Assembly (NCBI GenBank): GCA_900543455.1
Contig: UQRR01000005.1
Location: forward strand, 1-50,412
Length of the DNA stretch: 50,412 bases
From: an uncultured Dialister sp.
Lineage (GTDB): Bacteria; Bacillota; Negativicutes; Veillonellales; Dialisteraceae
Direction: 5' to 3'
The notes below the pieces were generated by a model, which saw nothing but the letters and a program-made list of their open reading frames with translations, had not been told where the DNA came from and made no database searches. Below are positions 8,222 through 17,203 of the stretch, one piece after another. Both the position numbers and the translations under genes were made by a program. Each line of letters starts with the position of its first letter. Within the stretch, counting starts at the first letter, position 1.

Positions 8222-9259
8222 TTATTTTCTGAGGAATTCCGGAACCGCAATTCCCGTGCTCGGACGGACAGCATTGCTGAATCTGTTTCCTGCCTGCGCC
8301 GGAGCCTGTGCTTTTTTCTTTTCGCCGAAGCCGGTCGCAATGACAGTGATTCTGACGGTATCGTTGTCGAGGGTATCATCGACAGAAGTACCCCAGATGA
8401 TATTGGCATCCGGATCGGCTGCTTCAGTGATGATCTGGGATGCTTCGTTGATTTCGAAGAGGCCCAGGTCTTCATTGCCGGTGATATTGATGATGATGCC
8501 TTTCGCACCATCGATGCTGCGTTCCAGAAGCGGGCTGTTGATGGCCATGGAAGCAGCGTCGCTCGCACGGTTGTCGCCGGTGCCGATGCCGATGCCCATG
8601 AGCGCTTCGCCCTGGTCACTCATGATGGTTCTGACGTCTGCAAAGTCCAGATTGATGATGCCCGGTACGGTGATCAGGTCGGAAATGCCCTGGATGCCCT
8701 GACGGAGTACATCATCCGCAGTCTTGAAGGCATCTTTCAGAGATGCTTTCTTATCCATGACCTGCAGCAGCTTGTCATTCGGTACAACAAGGATGGCATC
8801 GACGCTGTTCTTCAGACGTTCGACCCCTTCCTGGGCATTTCTTGCTCTGACCTTGCCTTCGAATGTGAATGGTTTCGTCACGACAGCAATGGTGAGCGCA
8901 CCCAGCTCTCTGGCGCACTGTGCAACTACCGGAGCCGCACCTGTACCTGTACCGCCGCCCATGCCGGCAGTGACAAAGACCATGTCTGCGCCCGCCAGTG
9001 CTTTGGAGAGATCTTCCTTGGATTCTTCGGCTGCCTCTTCACCGACTTCCGGTTTTGCACCGGCGCCGAGACCCTTGGTCCGCTTTTCACCGATCTGAAT
9101 CTTGTTATCTGCTTCGGATTTATTCAAAACCTGGGTTTCGGTATTGACTGCAATAAATTCGACCCCTTTGACCTGGGCATCGATCATGCGGTTGACTGCA
9201 TTATTTCCGCCGCCACCTACACCAATTACTTTAATGTTTGCCATTTCAGACTGTTCCAT
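8222..9259 (-). CDS. ftsZ: Cell division protein FtsZ
   Basis: Tubulin-like GTPase that forms the division ring. The 345-residue protein has IKVIGVGGGGNNAVNRM at the N-terminus, the tubulin signature GGGTGTGAAP at residues 101-110, and the T7-loop stretch NLDFADVRTIM. The C-terminal conserved peptide is PEFLRK at the very end, reached through an unusually short linker of roughly 25-30 residues. AGGAGG is 7 bases before the ATG at 9259. It is the last gene of the dcw cluster. ftsA, often its upstream neighbour, is absent; in Firmicutes SepF can anchor FtsZ, but sepF is not in the window. Confidence 0.98.
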   Translation of the reverse strand: MEQSEMANIKVIGVGGGGNNAVNRMIDAQVKGVEFIAVNTETQVLNKSEADNKIQIGEKRTKGLGAGAKPEVGEEAAEESKEDLSKALAGADMVFVTAGMGGGTGTGAAPVVAQCARELGALTIAVVTKPFTFEGKVRARNAQEGVERLKNSVDAILVVPNDKLLQVMDKKASLKDAFKTADDVLRQGIQGISDLITVPGIINLDFADVRTIMSDQGEALMGIGIGTGDNRASDAASMAINSPLLERSIDGAKGIIINITGNEDLGLFEINEASQIITEAADPDANIIWGTSVDDTLDNDTVRITVIATGFGEKKKAQAPAQAGNRFSNAVRPSTGIAVPEFLRK

Positions 9260-9296
9260 GTTCGCTCCTCCTTCAGGATATTTTGCGTCATGTATG

Positions 9297-9314
9297 TAAG
9301 GAAACGCTGATTAA
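9297..9314 (+). mobile_element. Solo end of the 160-bp MITE in the ftsZ leader
   Basis: TA followed by AGGAAACGCTGATTAA equals the left terminus of the MITE family, including its flanking TA. No right end follows, so this is a truncated remnant or a chance match. It lies 38 bases upstream of the ftsZ start codon, in the untranslated leader. Confidence 0.5.
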
Positions 9315-9354
9315 CTCAGGATGTTATCCACCTATATTACATTTCTGCTAATCA

Positions 9355-9383
9355 TATGTACCATTGTACAATACTTTCCACAA
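9355..9383 (-). promoter_or_regulatory. Possible ftsZ promoter
   Basis: In the minus direction TTGTGG and TACATA are separated by 17 bases, about 95 bases upstream of the ftsZ start. A perfect 10-bp palindrome, ATTGTACAAT, overlaps the spacer and could be an operator. The match is moderate; it would give ftsZ transcription independent of ftsQ. Confidence 0.35.
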
Positions 9384-9433
9384 GTTCGCCACCGGTAGAA
9401 TGAGACAATTTGCATTTTTTCCGGTTAAAATCT

Positions 9434-10294
9434 CTATTTTTTCAATTTTATAAAGGGAGATGAGAGATTGGCGTCCACATATTCCACGGAAAGACCGCGC
9501 GCCTTCACATCTCCTACCATATTCTCAGCCAGTTTGGCCTGCGCTTCCATATCGCTGCCGCTGCCAAGGCGGACGGTGATGCCATCTCTGGTATAAGCGC
9601 GGATGTTTTCCGGATTTCCGATATTGATCTCCGAAAAGAAACGCTGTCCTTCCGGAGAGAGTGCATTCAGAAAAGCGAGTGCTTTGTCCAGGTCTTCCTG
9701 CGACACGGTATCTCCGAGGAGCAGGTTTCCCATACGCTTGCCGGTGATCATCGCGGCGTCGCCCTTTCGGATCGACTGCACGGAGTCGATCACCATGCCC
9801 TCTTTATCAAGCACGACATAGCTGTACTCCGCCTGCATGATGGCCAGCGGCACTCTGTCTTCGATGTGTACTTCGAGGACGAAGGGAAATCCGCGGCTCA
9901 CCTGCACATCGGCCACACGGATATCATGAGAGAGACGCTCTGCCAGACCGGATGCGCTGATCTGCAGCACATTGACCGGCTGGCGGATCTGGCCTTCGAA
10001 AAGAATATCCTCCATCGTGAGCGCCTTCGTGCCGGTGAGATGGATATAGCCTAAAGGCAGCGGCAGAAGAAATACCCCCAGCACGATGAGGAGAAGCCCG
10101 CCGCCTGTCAGCAGAATGGAGCTCCTGATACGGAGTCCCTTCTTTTTCTTTTTACGCGGCTTTCTGGGTGGCTCTTGCATCTCCTGCAAAGGCTCTTCCG
10201 GCTTCTCTTCCGGCTCTTTCCAAGCCTCCTGCTCCGGGATCTTTCCCTCATGCAGCTCCCGCCTGAAATCATTGAAGCTTTTAAAATTATCCAT
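9434..10294 (-). CDS. ftsQ: Cell division protein FtsQ/DivIB
   Basis: Single-pass division protein that links FtsL and FtsB/DivIC to the septal wall machinery. The 286-residue protein has a charged, Glu/Pro-rich cytoplasmic tail (1-45), a Lys/Arg patch (45-57), one membrane segment (about 58-80) and then a POTRA domain beginning YIHLTGTKALTMEDI, followed by the beta domain. The long acidic tail is more like Gram-positive DivIB than enterobacterial FtsQ. The ribosome binding site is weak (AGGA about 9 bases before the ATG). It is separated from ddl by a 523-bp repeat block, so it may have its own promoter. Confidence 0.88.
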   Translation of the reverse strand: MDNFKSFNDFRRELHEGKIPEQEAWKEPEEKPEEPLQEMQEPPRKPRKKKKKGLRIRSSILLTGGGLLLIVLGVFLLPLPLGYIHLTGTKALTMEDILFEGQIRQPVNVLQISASGLAERLSHDIRVADVQVSRGFPFVLEVHIEDRVPLAIMQAEYSYVVLDKEGMVIDSVQSIRKGDAAMITGKRMGNLLLGDTVSQEDLDKALAFLNALSPEGQRFFSEINIGNPENIRAYTRDGITVRLGSGSDMEAQAKLAENMVGDVKARGLSVEYVDANLSSPFIKLKK

Positions 10295-10356
10295 ACAATT
10301 TGATCCTGTAAATAAGAGATGGTGTAAAGTTTTTGGGGATTAGTTTTTTACGTATT

Positions 10357-10730
10357 GTCATTTCAAGCTGAGGCGAGAAATCACACATGCAAACAGCGAA
10401 AAACGGCGAGTGCAAAACGACCGCCAAACGATGCTCTAAGACGTCGCTTCTGCTTGGCCATACATGCATCGATAAACGCAGTGCAAGAAAGATCCCTCCA
10501 CTTCGGTCGGGATGACGACACGGGGGCGGCTTATCCTATATCCCAGCACTTCGTCATCCGTCCCACTCCGTCATTTCAAGCTGAGGCGAGAAATCTCACT
10601 TGCAGACAGCGAAACGGCGAGTGCAAAACGACCGCTAGACGATGCTCTAAGGCGTCTCTTCTGCTTGGCCATACATGCGTCGATAAACGCAGTGCAAGAA
10701 AGATCCCTCCACTTCGGTCGGGATGACGGA
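10357..10730 (+). repeat. Direct 160-bp repeat pair bounded by REP-like palindromes
   Basis: Units at 10357-10517 and 10570-10729 are about 90% identical. Each begins with a REP-like sequence GTCATTTCAAGCTGAGGCGA and ends with another in the opposite direction (CCCTCCACTTCGGTCGGGA, then TGACG), so each unit is an inverted pair around about 100 bp of shared sequence. A spacer of about 50 bp lies between the units. Together with the array at 10757-10813 they fill the gap between ddl and ftsQ. No gene is seen in it. Confidence 0.85.
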
Positions 10731-10756
10731 TACGAGAAAAAAGTCTGCCATCTGAT

Positions 10757-10813
10757 GTCTCTCTAATCCCTAGTCACCAGTCACTAGTCCCTAGTTCCCA
10801 ATCCCCAGCCACT
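10757..10813 (-). repeat. GTGACTA-type array after ddl
   Basis: Read on the minus strand from the ddl stop, units GTGGCTG, GGGATTG, GGAACTA, GGGACTA, GTGACTG, GTGACTA and GGGATTA follow one another with a 7-base period. The array starts within about 8 bases of the stop codon. Confidence 0.85.
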
Positions 10814-10817
10814 ACAA

Positions 10818-11753
10818 TCACACCTTATCCAGCCCTGCTTCGAGGAGAATCTTCTCACAAAGCGCAGGGAACGAGATTCCTGCCGCTGCAGCGGCTTTCG
10901 GGACGAGGCTCGTCGCCGTCATGCCCGGGATGGAATTGGCTTCCAGAAGATGCGGACGGCCTTCGCAGTCAGTCTTGAAGTCGAAACGGCACGCCCCATC
11001 ACATTCCGCCATGCGGTAGCCGATTTCTGCGAGACGGCTCATCTCTTCCGCCAGTGCCTCCGAAATCGGAGCTGGGACGAGGTAGTCCGTCGCGCCCTTG
11101 GTGTACTTGGAGTGATAATCATAAGACCCCGAATGCGGACAAATCTGAATGACCGGCAGTGCTTTGCCGTCCAGCACGGAAACGGTGAATTCGTCTCCGG
11201 ACAGGAAAGCCTCTGCGAGAATCCTTGGCTCTACCGAAAAGACGCGGTCGATCGCCTCTTTCAGATCTTTTTCTTCTTTGACGATCTCGATGCCGATGGT
11301 CGATCCTTCACAGGCCGGTTTCAGAACGACCGGAAGGGTAAAGCTCTTGCCAATGTCCTCTTCGACATTTTCCTTCCCATCCTTCAGATAGTAGGCTTTG
11401 GAAAAGGCCATGGGGAGGCCCGCCTGCTTGAAGAAATGGCTGCTCATGATCTTATCCATGGTGATGGCGCTCGAGGTCACGCCGGAGCCCGTGTACGGGA
11501 TGCGGGCAAGTTCGAGTACGCTCTGGATGGTGCCATCCTCCCCGTACTTGCCATGCAGCGCGATGAATACGGCATCGGCCTTCGCTTCTTTCAGCTGCTC
11601 CACCACATGATGCGGATCATATTCCAAAGGAATGGCCTGATAGCCGATGGATGTCAGGGCTTCTAAAATGGCCTTCCCTGTATTTCTGGAGACTTCTGCC
11701 TCTCTGGAGGGTCCTCCCATGAGGACCACGATTCTGCTCTTTTTAGTAATCAC
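10818..11753 (-). CDS. ddl: D-alanine--D-alanine ligase
   Basis: ATP-grasp enzyme that makes the D-Ala-D-Ala dipeptide for MurF. The 311-residue protein has the N-terminal motif VVLMGGPSREAEVSRNTG, the substrate-loop region (DAVFIALHGKYGEDGTIQ) and the C-terminal metal-binding motif LLEANSIPGMT (about 269-279). Its first base overlaps the murC end in an ATGA (4-base) overlap, so translation is coupled. Length is typical of DdlB. murB, which often lies between murC and ddl, is missing here. Confidence 0.96.
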   Translation of the reverse strand: MITKKSRIVVLMGGPSREAEVSRNTGKAILEALTSIGYQAIPLEYDPHHVVEQLKEAKADAVFIALHGKYGEDGTIQSVLELARIPYTGSGVTSSAITMDKIMSSHFFKQAGLPMAFSKAYYLKDGKENVEEDIGKSFTLPVVLKPACEGSTIGIEIVKEEKDLKEAIDRVFSVEPRILAEAFLSGDEFTVSVLDGKALPVIQICPHSGSYDYHSKYTKGATDYLVPAPISEALAEEMSRLAEIGYRMAECDGACRFDFKTDCEGRPHLLEANSIPGMTATSLVPKAAAAAGISFPALCEKILLEAGLDKV

Positions 11754-13144
11754 TTTTTCAACCCTTTATCCTTCACCAACTGAATGAGTTCTTCCCCTGC
11801 GCGGTAAATACTGCCGGCGCCCATGGTGATGATCATATCTCCCGGCTTTACGAAATCGTAAAGCGCCTGAGACACGCCTTCCACGGTATCCACATAGTGG
11901 ATCTCTTTCTCTGGCAGACGCTTGTGGACCAGCGAGGGGATCAGATGTCCGTCGACGCCTTCGATCGGTGCCTCACTTGCCGCATAGATATCAGTAAAGA
12001 AGAGTACATCCGCATCATCGAAGGCTTCGGCAAACTCCTGCTGCAGCAGCTGCGTGCGGGAATAGCGGTGCGGCTGGAAGGCGCAGATGATGCGGTGATC
12101 GCCTGTCTCTCTGGCCGCCTTCAGGGTGGCTTTGATTTCCGTCGGATGGTGTGCATAGTCATCGACTACCCAAAGGTCATGCTCTCTGGACTTCGTCTCG
12201 AAGCGCCGCTTCACTCCCACGAAATGAGACAGCGCCGTCTCGATCGTTTCCATCGGGATGCCGCAGTAGAGCGCTGCGATCACAGCACCCAGCGCATCAC
12301 GGATATTATGCGAGCCCGGGATCTGCAGCTCGATGGTGCCGAGCGTCTTCCCCTCATGCACCACATCGAAAAGAAGATGCCTGTTTTCGTATCGCTTGTT
12401 CACGGCCCGATAGTCAGCTTTTTCATTGAGCCCGTAGGTGATGCAGGTCTTATGGATCTCGGGCAGGATCGCGCATACGCCCTCACTGTCGGTGCATACG
12501 ATGGCGACGCCGTCCTCGTAGCAGATATGACTGATGAATTCGGAAAAGGCACGACGGATATTTTCGACGCTGCCATAATGATCCAGATGGTCATCCTCAA
12601 TATTCGTCACCACCGTCATATAGGGGGAAAATTTCAGGAAAGAGCCGTCGCTTTCATCCGCTTCCGCGATGACATACTCACCCTTTCCGAGACAGGAATT
12701 CCCTCCGATATAGCTGGCTGCCGCTCCGAGAACGATCGTCGGATCTTTGCCCGCTTCATAGAAAATCTGGCCCACCATGGCAGAGGTCGTGGATTTCCCA
12801 TGTGCGCCTGCGACAGCGATGCCTTTGCCCCAGTGGAACATGGCCGCCAGCACATCGGAGCGATGGAAGACGGGAATGCCAAGGCGTCTCGCTTCTCGAA
12901 GCTCCGGATTTTCTTCGGAAATCGCCGAAGAAATGACCACGCAGTCAGCGCCCCTTACATGAGAGGCTTCATGCCCGATGTAAATCTCTGCGCCTTTTTT
13001 TCGGAAATCGCGCAGGAAGGGAGAGTCTGCCACATCGGAACCGGAAATGCGATCCCCCTTGTCCAGCAGAATGACGGCCAGCGCACGCATGCCCATACCG
13101 CCGATCCCTATAAAATGGAATGTATGATACTTCGTGAGGTCCAT
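11750..13144 (-). CDS. murC: UDP-N-acetylmuramate--L-alanine ligase
   Basis: Adds L-alanine to UDP-MurNAc in the cytoplasm. The 464-residue protein has an N-terminal Rossmann motif GIGGMGM (13-19), the ATP loop GAHGKST (113-119), the Mur-ligase central motif EADESDGSFL and the conserved DDYAHHPTEI. AAAGGAAG precedes the ATG at 13144, and only 12 bases separate it from murG. It overlaps ddl by 4 bases. Confidence 0.97.
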   Translation of the reverse strand: MDLTKYHTFHFIGIGGMGMRALAVILLDKGDRISGSDVADSPFLRDFRKKGAEIYIGHEASHVRGADCVVISSAISEENPELREARRLGIPVFHRSDVLAAMFHWGKGIAVAGAHGKSTTSAMVGQIFYEAGKDPTIVLGAAASYIGGNSCLGKGEYVIAEADESDGSFLKFSPYMTVVTNIEDDHLDHYGSVENIRRAFSEFISHICYEDGVAIVCTDSEGVCAILPEIHKTCITYGLNEKADYRAVNKRYENRHLLFDVVHEGKTLGTIELQIPGSHNIRDALGAVIAALYCGIPMETIETALSHFVGVKRRFETKSREHDLWVVDDYAHHPTEIKATLKAARETGDHRIICAFQPHRYSRTQLLQQEFAEAFDDADVLFFTDIYAASEAPIEGVDGHLIPSLVHKRLPEKEIHYVDTVEGVSQALYDFVKPGDMIITMGAGSIYRAGEELIQLVKDKGLKK

Positions 13145-13156
13145 AATCGTCTTCCT

Positions 13157-14263
13157 TTATTTAATGAGCGACAGTGCAAGTCTTGCGATATCCTCTCCGG
13201 CATGCACTTTTTTCAAAGTGCCGATGGACTTCTCCATCGTCTGAAGGTCTTCGGGATGCTCGCGAAGCGCTGTGATATTTTCGATGAATTTGGCGCCAGT
13301 GACGTCCTTATCCAGGATCATCTTCGCCGCGCCCGCCTCGGAAAAGACGCGGGCATTGTATGTCTGGTGATCCTCCGCCGCATAGGGATACGGGATCAGG
13401 ATGGCCGGCAGCTCTCTCGCTGCGACCTCCGCCAGACTGATGGCTCCCGCGCGGCAGATGATGAGATCGGCCGCTGCCAGTGCATTCGGCATATGGTACT
13501 CATAGCGGATGATGCGGCTCGCAGAACCGTAATGCCCATCCTCATCGCAGCCGAGTGCGCTCGTGATCTTGTCATACTCCAGCTCGCCCGTCACATGGTA
13601 AAGGGACAGGTTCTTCGCATCCTTGAAATGGCGATGCACATCCAGCATCGCAGTATTGATCGTCCTCGCTCCGCGGCTGCCGCCGGTGACCAGTACCATG
13701 AAGGTATCCGGCGAAAGCCCGAGTGCCTTCCGGGATGCCTCCCGCTTGGCTTCCATGATGTCAGGACGGATCGGATTTCCTGTATAGATGCATTTCTCCG
13801 GATGCGGGAAACGGGGACCGGCGGCTTCATAGCCCAGCGCAATCTTATCGACCACACGGGAAAGAATCTTATTCGTGATCCCCGGGATCACATTCTGCTC
13901 CTGAATCAGCGTCGGGATATGAGACAGCGCTGCCGCCATCAGGATCGGCCCGCATACATAGCCGCCCGTCCCGATGACGACGTCCGGCGCGAAATCTTTC
14001 AGGATCCGGCGCGCTTTGAAGAGGCTCCCTGCCGCATGACACAGGATGCTGATATTTTCCAGCGTCAGCTTCCGCTTCAGGCCCGAAGCCGGCAGCGAGG
14101 CGAAACGATACCCTTCCTTCGGAATGATACGCGACTCCATCCCATTCGGCGTGCCCACGAAAAGAAATTCTGTTTCTTCCAGTTTTGCTATTTCTTTAGC
14201 AATGGTGATGGCCGGGTAAATATGTCCCCCCGTACCGCCGCCAGATAAAATAACCCGTTTCAT
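13157..14263 (-). CDS. murG: UDP-GlcNAc:lipid I N-acetylglucosaminyltransferase
   Basis: Peripheral membrane glycosyltransferase that turns lipid I into lipid II. The 368-residue protein has GGGTGGHIYPA (8-18) in the acceptor domain, GGYVCGP, the second G-loop GGSRGA, and the donor-site block CRAGAISLAEVAA. The best ribosome binding site is GGGAGA about 12 bases upstream, which is far; the ATG at 14263 is nevertheless the family start. A 513-bp repeat block separates it from murD, where ftsW usually lies. Confidence 0.96.
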   Translation of the reverse strand: MKRVILSGGGTGGHIYPAITIAKEIAKLEETEFLFVGTPNGMESRIIPKEGYRFASLPASGLKRKLTLENISILCHAAGSLFKARRILKDFAPDVVIGTGGYVCGPILMAAALSHIPTLIQEQNVIPGITNKILSRVVDKIALGYEAAGPRFPHPEKCIYTGNPIRPDIMEAKREASRKALGLSPDTFMVLVTGGSRGARTINTAMLDVHRHFKDAKNLSLYHVTGELEYDKITSALGCDEDGHYGSASRIIRYEYHMPNALAAADLIICRAGAISLAEVAARELPAILIPYPYAAEDHQTYNARVFSEAGAAKMILDKDVTGAKFIENITALREHPEDLQTMEKSIGTLKKVHAGEDIARLALSLIK

Positions 14264-14309
14264 GAATGATACATTCTCCCATGTTGATGGTTTGTAAATG
14301 ATAATTGGA

Positions 14310-14733
14310 AAAGTTTAAGTTCAGGGTTCAGGGTTAGCCCACGGGGCGTGCTGCCCTTGATTACGTTTGAAAGCTCTACTCGCCAGTTAGGAGTGAGGAG
14401 TTAGGAGTGAGGAGTGGTGGTGCGGCGCATAAAAATCAGAAGCACCGCGAATATATATGGGGCGATGCCCGAAAGTAAGTGGATAGCAGGTTTCCCGTTT
14501 GAGAGTACCAAACATCGACCGCCTGAACGCGAATGACAAAGATTTCTCGCTTACGCTCGAAATGACGATACGAGAGAGTTTCCCAGTCACCAGTCACTAG
14601 TTACTAGCTACTCATCCCTGCTTTCAAACTTGTTGTGGCGGCTTCGCCGCAAGTATATAACTCCGCGGCGCTTTCTAATTTTAAGCGCCGCACCACCACC
14701 CCGAACCCGACAACCTGAACCCTGAACCCATTA
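14310..14733. repeat. Repeat block between murD and murG
   Basis: From left: a GGTTCAG array (14318-14334), a cassette also found at about 42406-42452 and 43297-43330 (GGGCGTGCTGCCC), a GAGTTAG/GAGTGAG 7-base array (14384-14414) abutting a GGTGGTGCGGCGC hairpin, a REP-like palindrome (about 14540-14570), GTGACTA units (14583-14612), a GTGGCGGCTTCGCCGC hairpin (about 14636-14651), the same GCGGCGC hairpin inverted (about 14663-14692), and CCTGAACC units (to 14729). The two GGTTCAG-type arrays at the ends are inverted relative to each other. No gene is present; ftsW normally occupies this place. Confidence 0.8.
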
Positions 14734-14776
14734 TTCCCTGAACAGAAAAATGAGCGAATCCTCGATTTCCCTTTTC

Positions 14777-16123
14777 TCAAAGCCCCTTAACGATTTTCTT
14801 GAAATCCATGCCGCGCTCTTCCATATTCTTATACATATCGAAAGAGGAGCAGGCCGGTGAAAGGATGACGACATCCCCCGGTTTCGCCAGCTTCTGTCCG
14901 AGGAGGACGGCCTCTTTCATAGAGGATACGCGATGGATAGAAGACACGCCCGCCTCCTTGGCCGCTGCTTCGAAGCGTCCGGCCGCAGCGCCCAAAAGGA
15001 TGAGCTCTTTCGTATGACGGCGCACGACCTGCATGAAATCAGAAAGAGGCGTCCCCTTATCGTGGCCGCCGGCGATCAGGATGACCGGCTGGTCGAAGGC
15101 TTCCATGCCTTTGACGGCTGCATCGGTATTCGTAGCCTTGGAATCATTGTAGTATGATACGCCATCCAGTTTGCGAACAAATTCGATGCGGTTCGGAAGA
15201 GCCTCAAAGGTCTTCAGTGCCTCTATGATGACAGCCGTATCGACGCCGCCCTCATGCGCCAGGAAAGCAGCCGCGAGACAGTCCTCGATATTCTGTTTCC
15301 CCTTCAGCAAGAGCTCACCTGCCGTGCAGAGAGGAATGGTTTCTCCCCTTCTCTTCAGCACGAGACGGTCACCGGAAAGGCATGCGCCTTCCTCGACCCC
15401 GTGCGAGGTAGAGAGCAGACACACATGGGTGTGCGCTTCCGCCTGCTTTTTCAGCATCGGCGTATAGGGATCATCGGCATTCAGAAGGATGCAGTTTGTT
15501 TCGTCCATATTTTCAAAAATGCGTGCCTTGGCTGCCACGTAGGCCTCCATGGTGTGATGACGTTCCAGATGGTCGGGCGTGATATTCAGGATGACCGCCG
15601 CCTTCGGCTGGAAATGGGTGATGAATTCCAGCTGGAAGCTCGAAACTTCCGCTGCGATCAGCCCGTTCTCCGGCACCAGCTCGGCTTCGCGGGAAAGGGA
15701 GATCCCCAGATTTCCTGCCAGCGCAAAGGGCCTCCCTGAGTGCGAGAGCATGCTGCCAAGCAGCGTCGTGGTCGTGGTTTTCCCATTCGTCCCCGTAATG
15801 GCAAGGATCGGCGCTTTCGTCACGCGATAGGCAAGCTCGACTTCACTCAAGACAGGGATGCCCCGCTTCATCGCTCCCTGGATCACGACATTTTCCGCCG
15901 GGATGACAGGGGAAACGACGACGGCATCCATCCCGTCCAAAAGGCTCTCAGACTGCTCGCCGAAGCAGAACTCAGCCCCGAGCCCGATGAGCTCTTCTTT
16001 TTCTTTGTTATTCTGTATCTGATCCTTGAGATCAGAGATCACGACATGGGTTCCATGACGGAGAAGTACATGAGCCGCGCCAAGGCCACTGATACCGGCG
16101 CCCAGAATAAGTACATGTTTCAA
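14777..16123 (-). CDS. murD: UDP-N-acetylmuramoylalanine--D-glutamate ligase
   Basis: Adds D-glutamate to UDP-MurNAc-L-Ala. From the chosen start the protein has 448 residues: N-terminal Rossmann motif HVLILGAGISGLG, ATP loop GTNGKT (111-116), and the conserved HNIED-type region seen here as GKQNIEDCLAA, then YYNDSKATN. The open frame extends to 16198, but GGAGG stands 6 bases before a TTG at 16123 and directly after an in-frame ATG, so TTG is the likely start. A bulged GAATGAAA hairpin lies in the gap to mraY (16176-16200). Confidence 0.94.
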   Translation of the reverse strand: MKHVLILGAGISGLGAAHVLLRHGTHVVISDLKDQIQNNKEKEELIGLGAEFCFGEQSESLLDGMDAVVVSPVIPAENVVIQGAMKRGIPVLSEVELAYRVTKAPILAITGTNGKTTTTTLLGSMLSHSGRPFALAGNLGISLSREAELVPENGLIAAEVSSFQLEFITHFQPKAAVILNITPDHLERHHTMEAYVAAKARIFENMDETNCILLNADDPYTPMLKKQAEAHTHVCLLSTSHGVEEGACLSGDRLVLKRRGETIPLCTAGELLLKGKQNIEDCLAAAFLAHEGGVDTAVIIEALKTFEALPNRIEFVRKLDGVSYYNDSKATNTDAAVKGMEAFDQPVILIAGGHDKGTPLSDFMQVVRRHTKELILLGAAAGRFEAAAKEAGVSSIHRVSSMKEAVLLGQKLAKPGDVVILSPACSSFDMYKNMEERGMDFKKIVKGL

Positions 16124-16234
16124 AGCTATACCTCCCATGAATGGTAAAACATGGATAGTCGGCGGGAAGGGATGCGAATGAAAAGCATCAGCTTTCATTC
16201 CCGATCTCTATCTCCCGTTCTGCTGCCGGCCGAT

Positions 16235-17203
16235 TTATGGCAGTGCATAGATCGCCAGCATCAGGCTGCCCGCGGCGGCGAAGCCTTCGAAGATCCAGAA
16301 GGACCAGACGACACGGACTTCACTCCAGCCGGACAGTTCGAAATGATGGTGCAGCGGACTCATCTTGAAGACACGCTTGCCCGTTGTTTTGAAAGAAATG
16401 ACCTGAATGATGACAGATAAGGCTTCCAGCACAAAAATAAGGCCGAGGAAGGCGAGCAAGAGCTCCGTCCGGGTCATGACCGAGATCCCGGCGATGGCTC
16501 CGCCGAGGGCAAGCGAGCCGGTATCCCCCATGAAGACCTTGGCCGGATGATAATTGAAGAAAAGGAAGCCAATGCAGGCCCCTGCCAGGATGATGATAAA
16601 ATAACCGAGGTCATGAAACCCTGTCATATAACAGAAGACCGCATAGGCCGTAAATGCGATGACGCAGCAGCCGGAAGCCAGTCCGTCCAGCCCATCCGTC
16701 AGGTTCACCGCATTCGATGCCCCCACAATGACAAGAACGACGAAAGGATAGTACAAAAGTCCGATGGAAATATCCATGTCCGTGAATGGGATCGCGATCG
16801 AGTAAGGGAGGTGCAGTGTATCTACGACGCCCCAGCAGAAGAGCACGGCGAGGATCAGCTGCCCCAGCATTTTCTGCTTGGCTGTCAGCCCCAGATTCCT
16901 TTTCTTTTCTGCTTTGATGAAATCATCGAGAAATCCTAAAAGCCCATGCCCCAGCGTCAGGAAAAGAAGCCAGAGAACCGATGGATCCAAGAGGCGGTTG
17001 AAAAGCACCACCAGCACCATCGCTGTCAGCATGAAGAGACCGCCCATGGTCGGAGTGCCGCTCTTGGCCCGATGAGACTTCGGACCTTCGGTGCGGATCG
17101 ACTGGCGCGCCTTCAATTTTTTCAAAAGCGGAATGCCCACCCATCCGCAGATGACAGTGAGGACCGCTGCTTCCAGCAGGTATATACAATAATTACTTTC
17201 CAT
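16235..17203 (-). CDS. mraY: Phospho-N-acetylmuramoyl-pentapeptide transferase
   Basis: Integral membrane enzyme that makes lipid I from UDP-MurNAc-pentapeptide and undecaprenyl phosphate. The 322-residue protein is hydrophobic throughout (about ten membrane segments), with the cytoplasmic motifs SGTPTMGG, FLDDFIKAEKKRNLGL, NAVNLTDGLDGLA and the C-terminal HHHFELSGW. Its start overlaps the end of murF by 11 bases. The order murF-mraY-murD matches other Firmicutes clusters. Confidence 0.97.
   Translation of the reverse strand: MESNYCIYLLEAAVLTVICGWVGIPLLKKLKARQSIRTEGPKSHRAKSGTPTMGGLFMLTAMVLVVLFNRLLDPSVLWLLFLTLGHGLLGFLDDFIKAEKKRNLGLTAKQKMLGQLILAVLFCWGVVDTLHLPYSIAIPFTDMDISIGLLYYPFVVLVIVGASNAVNLTDGLDGLASGCCVIAFTAYAVFCYMTGFHDLGYFIIILAGACIGFLFFNYHPAKVFMGDTGSLALGGAIAGISVMTRTELLLAFLGLIFVLEALSVIIQVISFKTTGKRVFKMSPLHHHFELSGWSEVRVVWSFWIFEGFAAAGSLMLAIYALP

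Noticed and set aside
9318..9384. DnaA boxes upstream of ftsZ (TTATCCACC, TTTCCACAA)
   Set aside because: Only two imperfect matches on a 174-base AT-rich stretch; no dnaA or dnaN gene is near, so an origin is not supported.
16124..16198. An N-terminal extension of MurD from an upstream ATG at 16198 or 16138
   Set aside because: The GGAGG site lies downstream of both ATGs and is correctly placed only for the TTG at 16123; the family also starts there.
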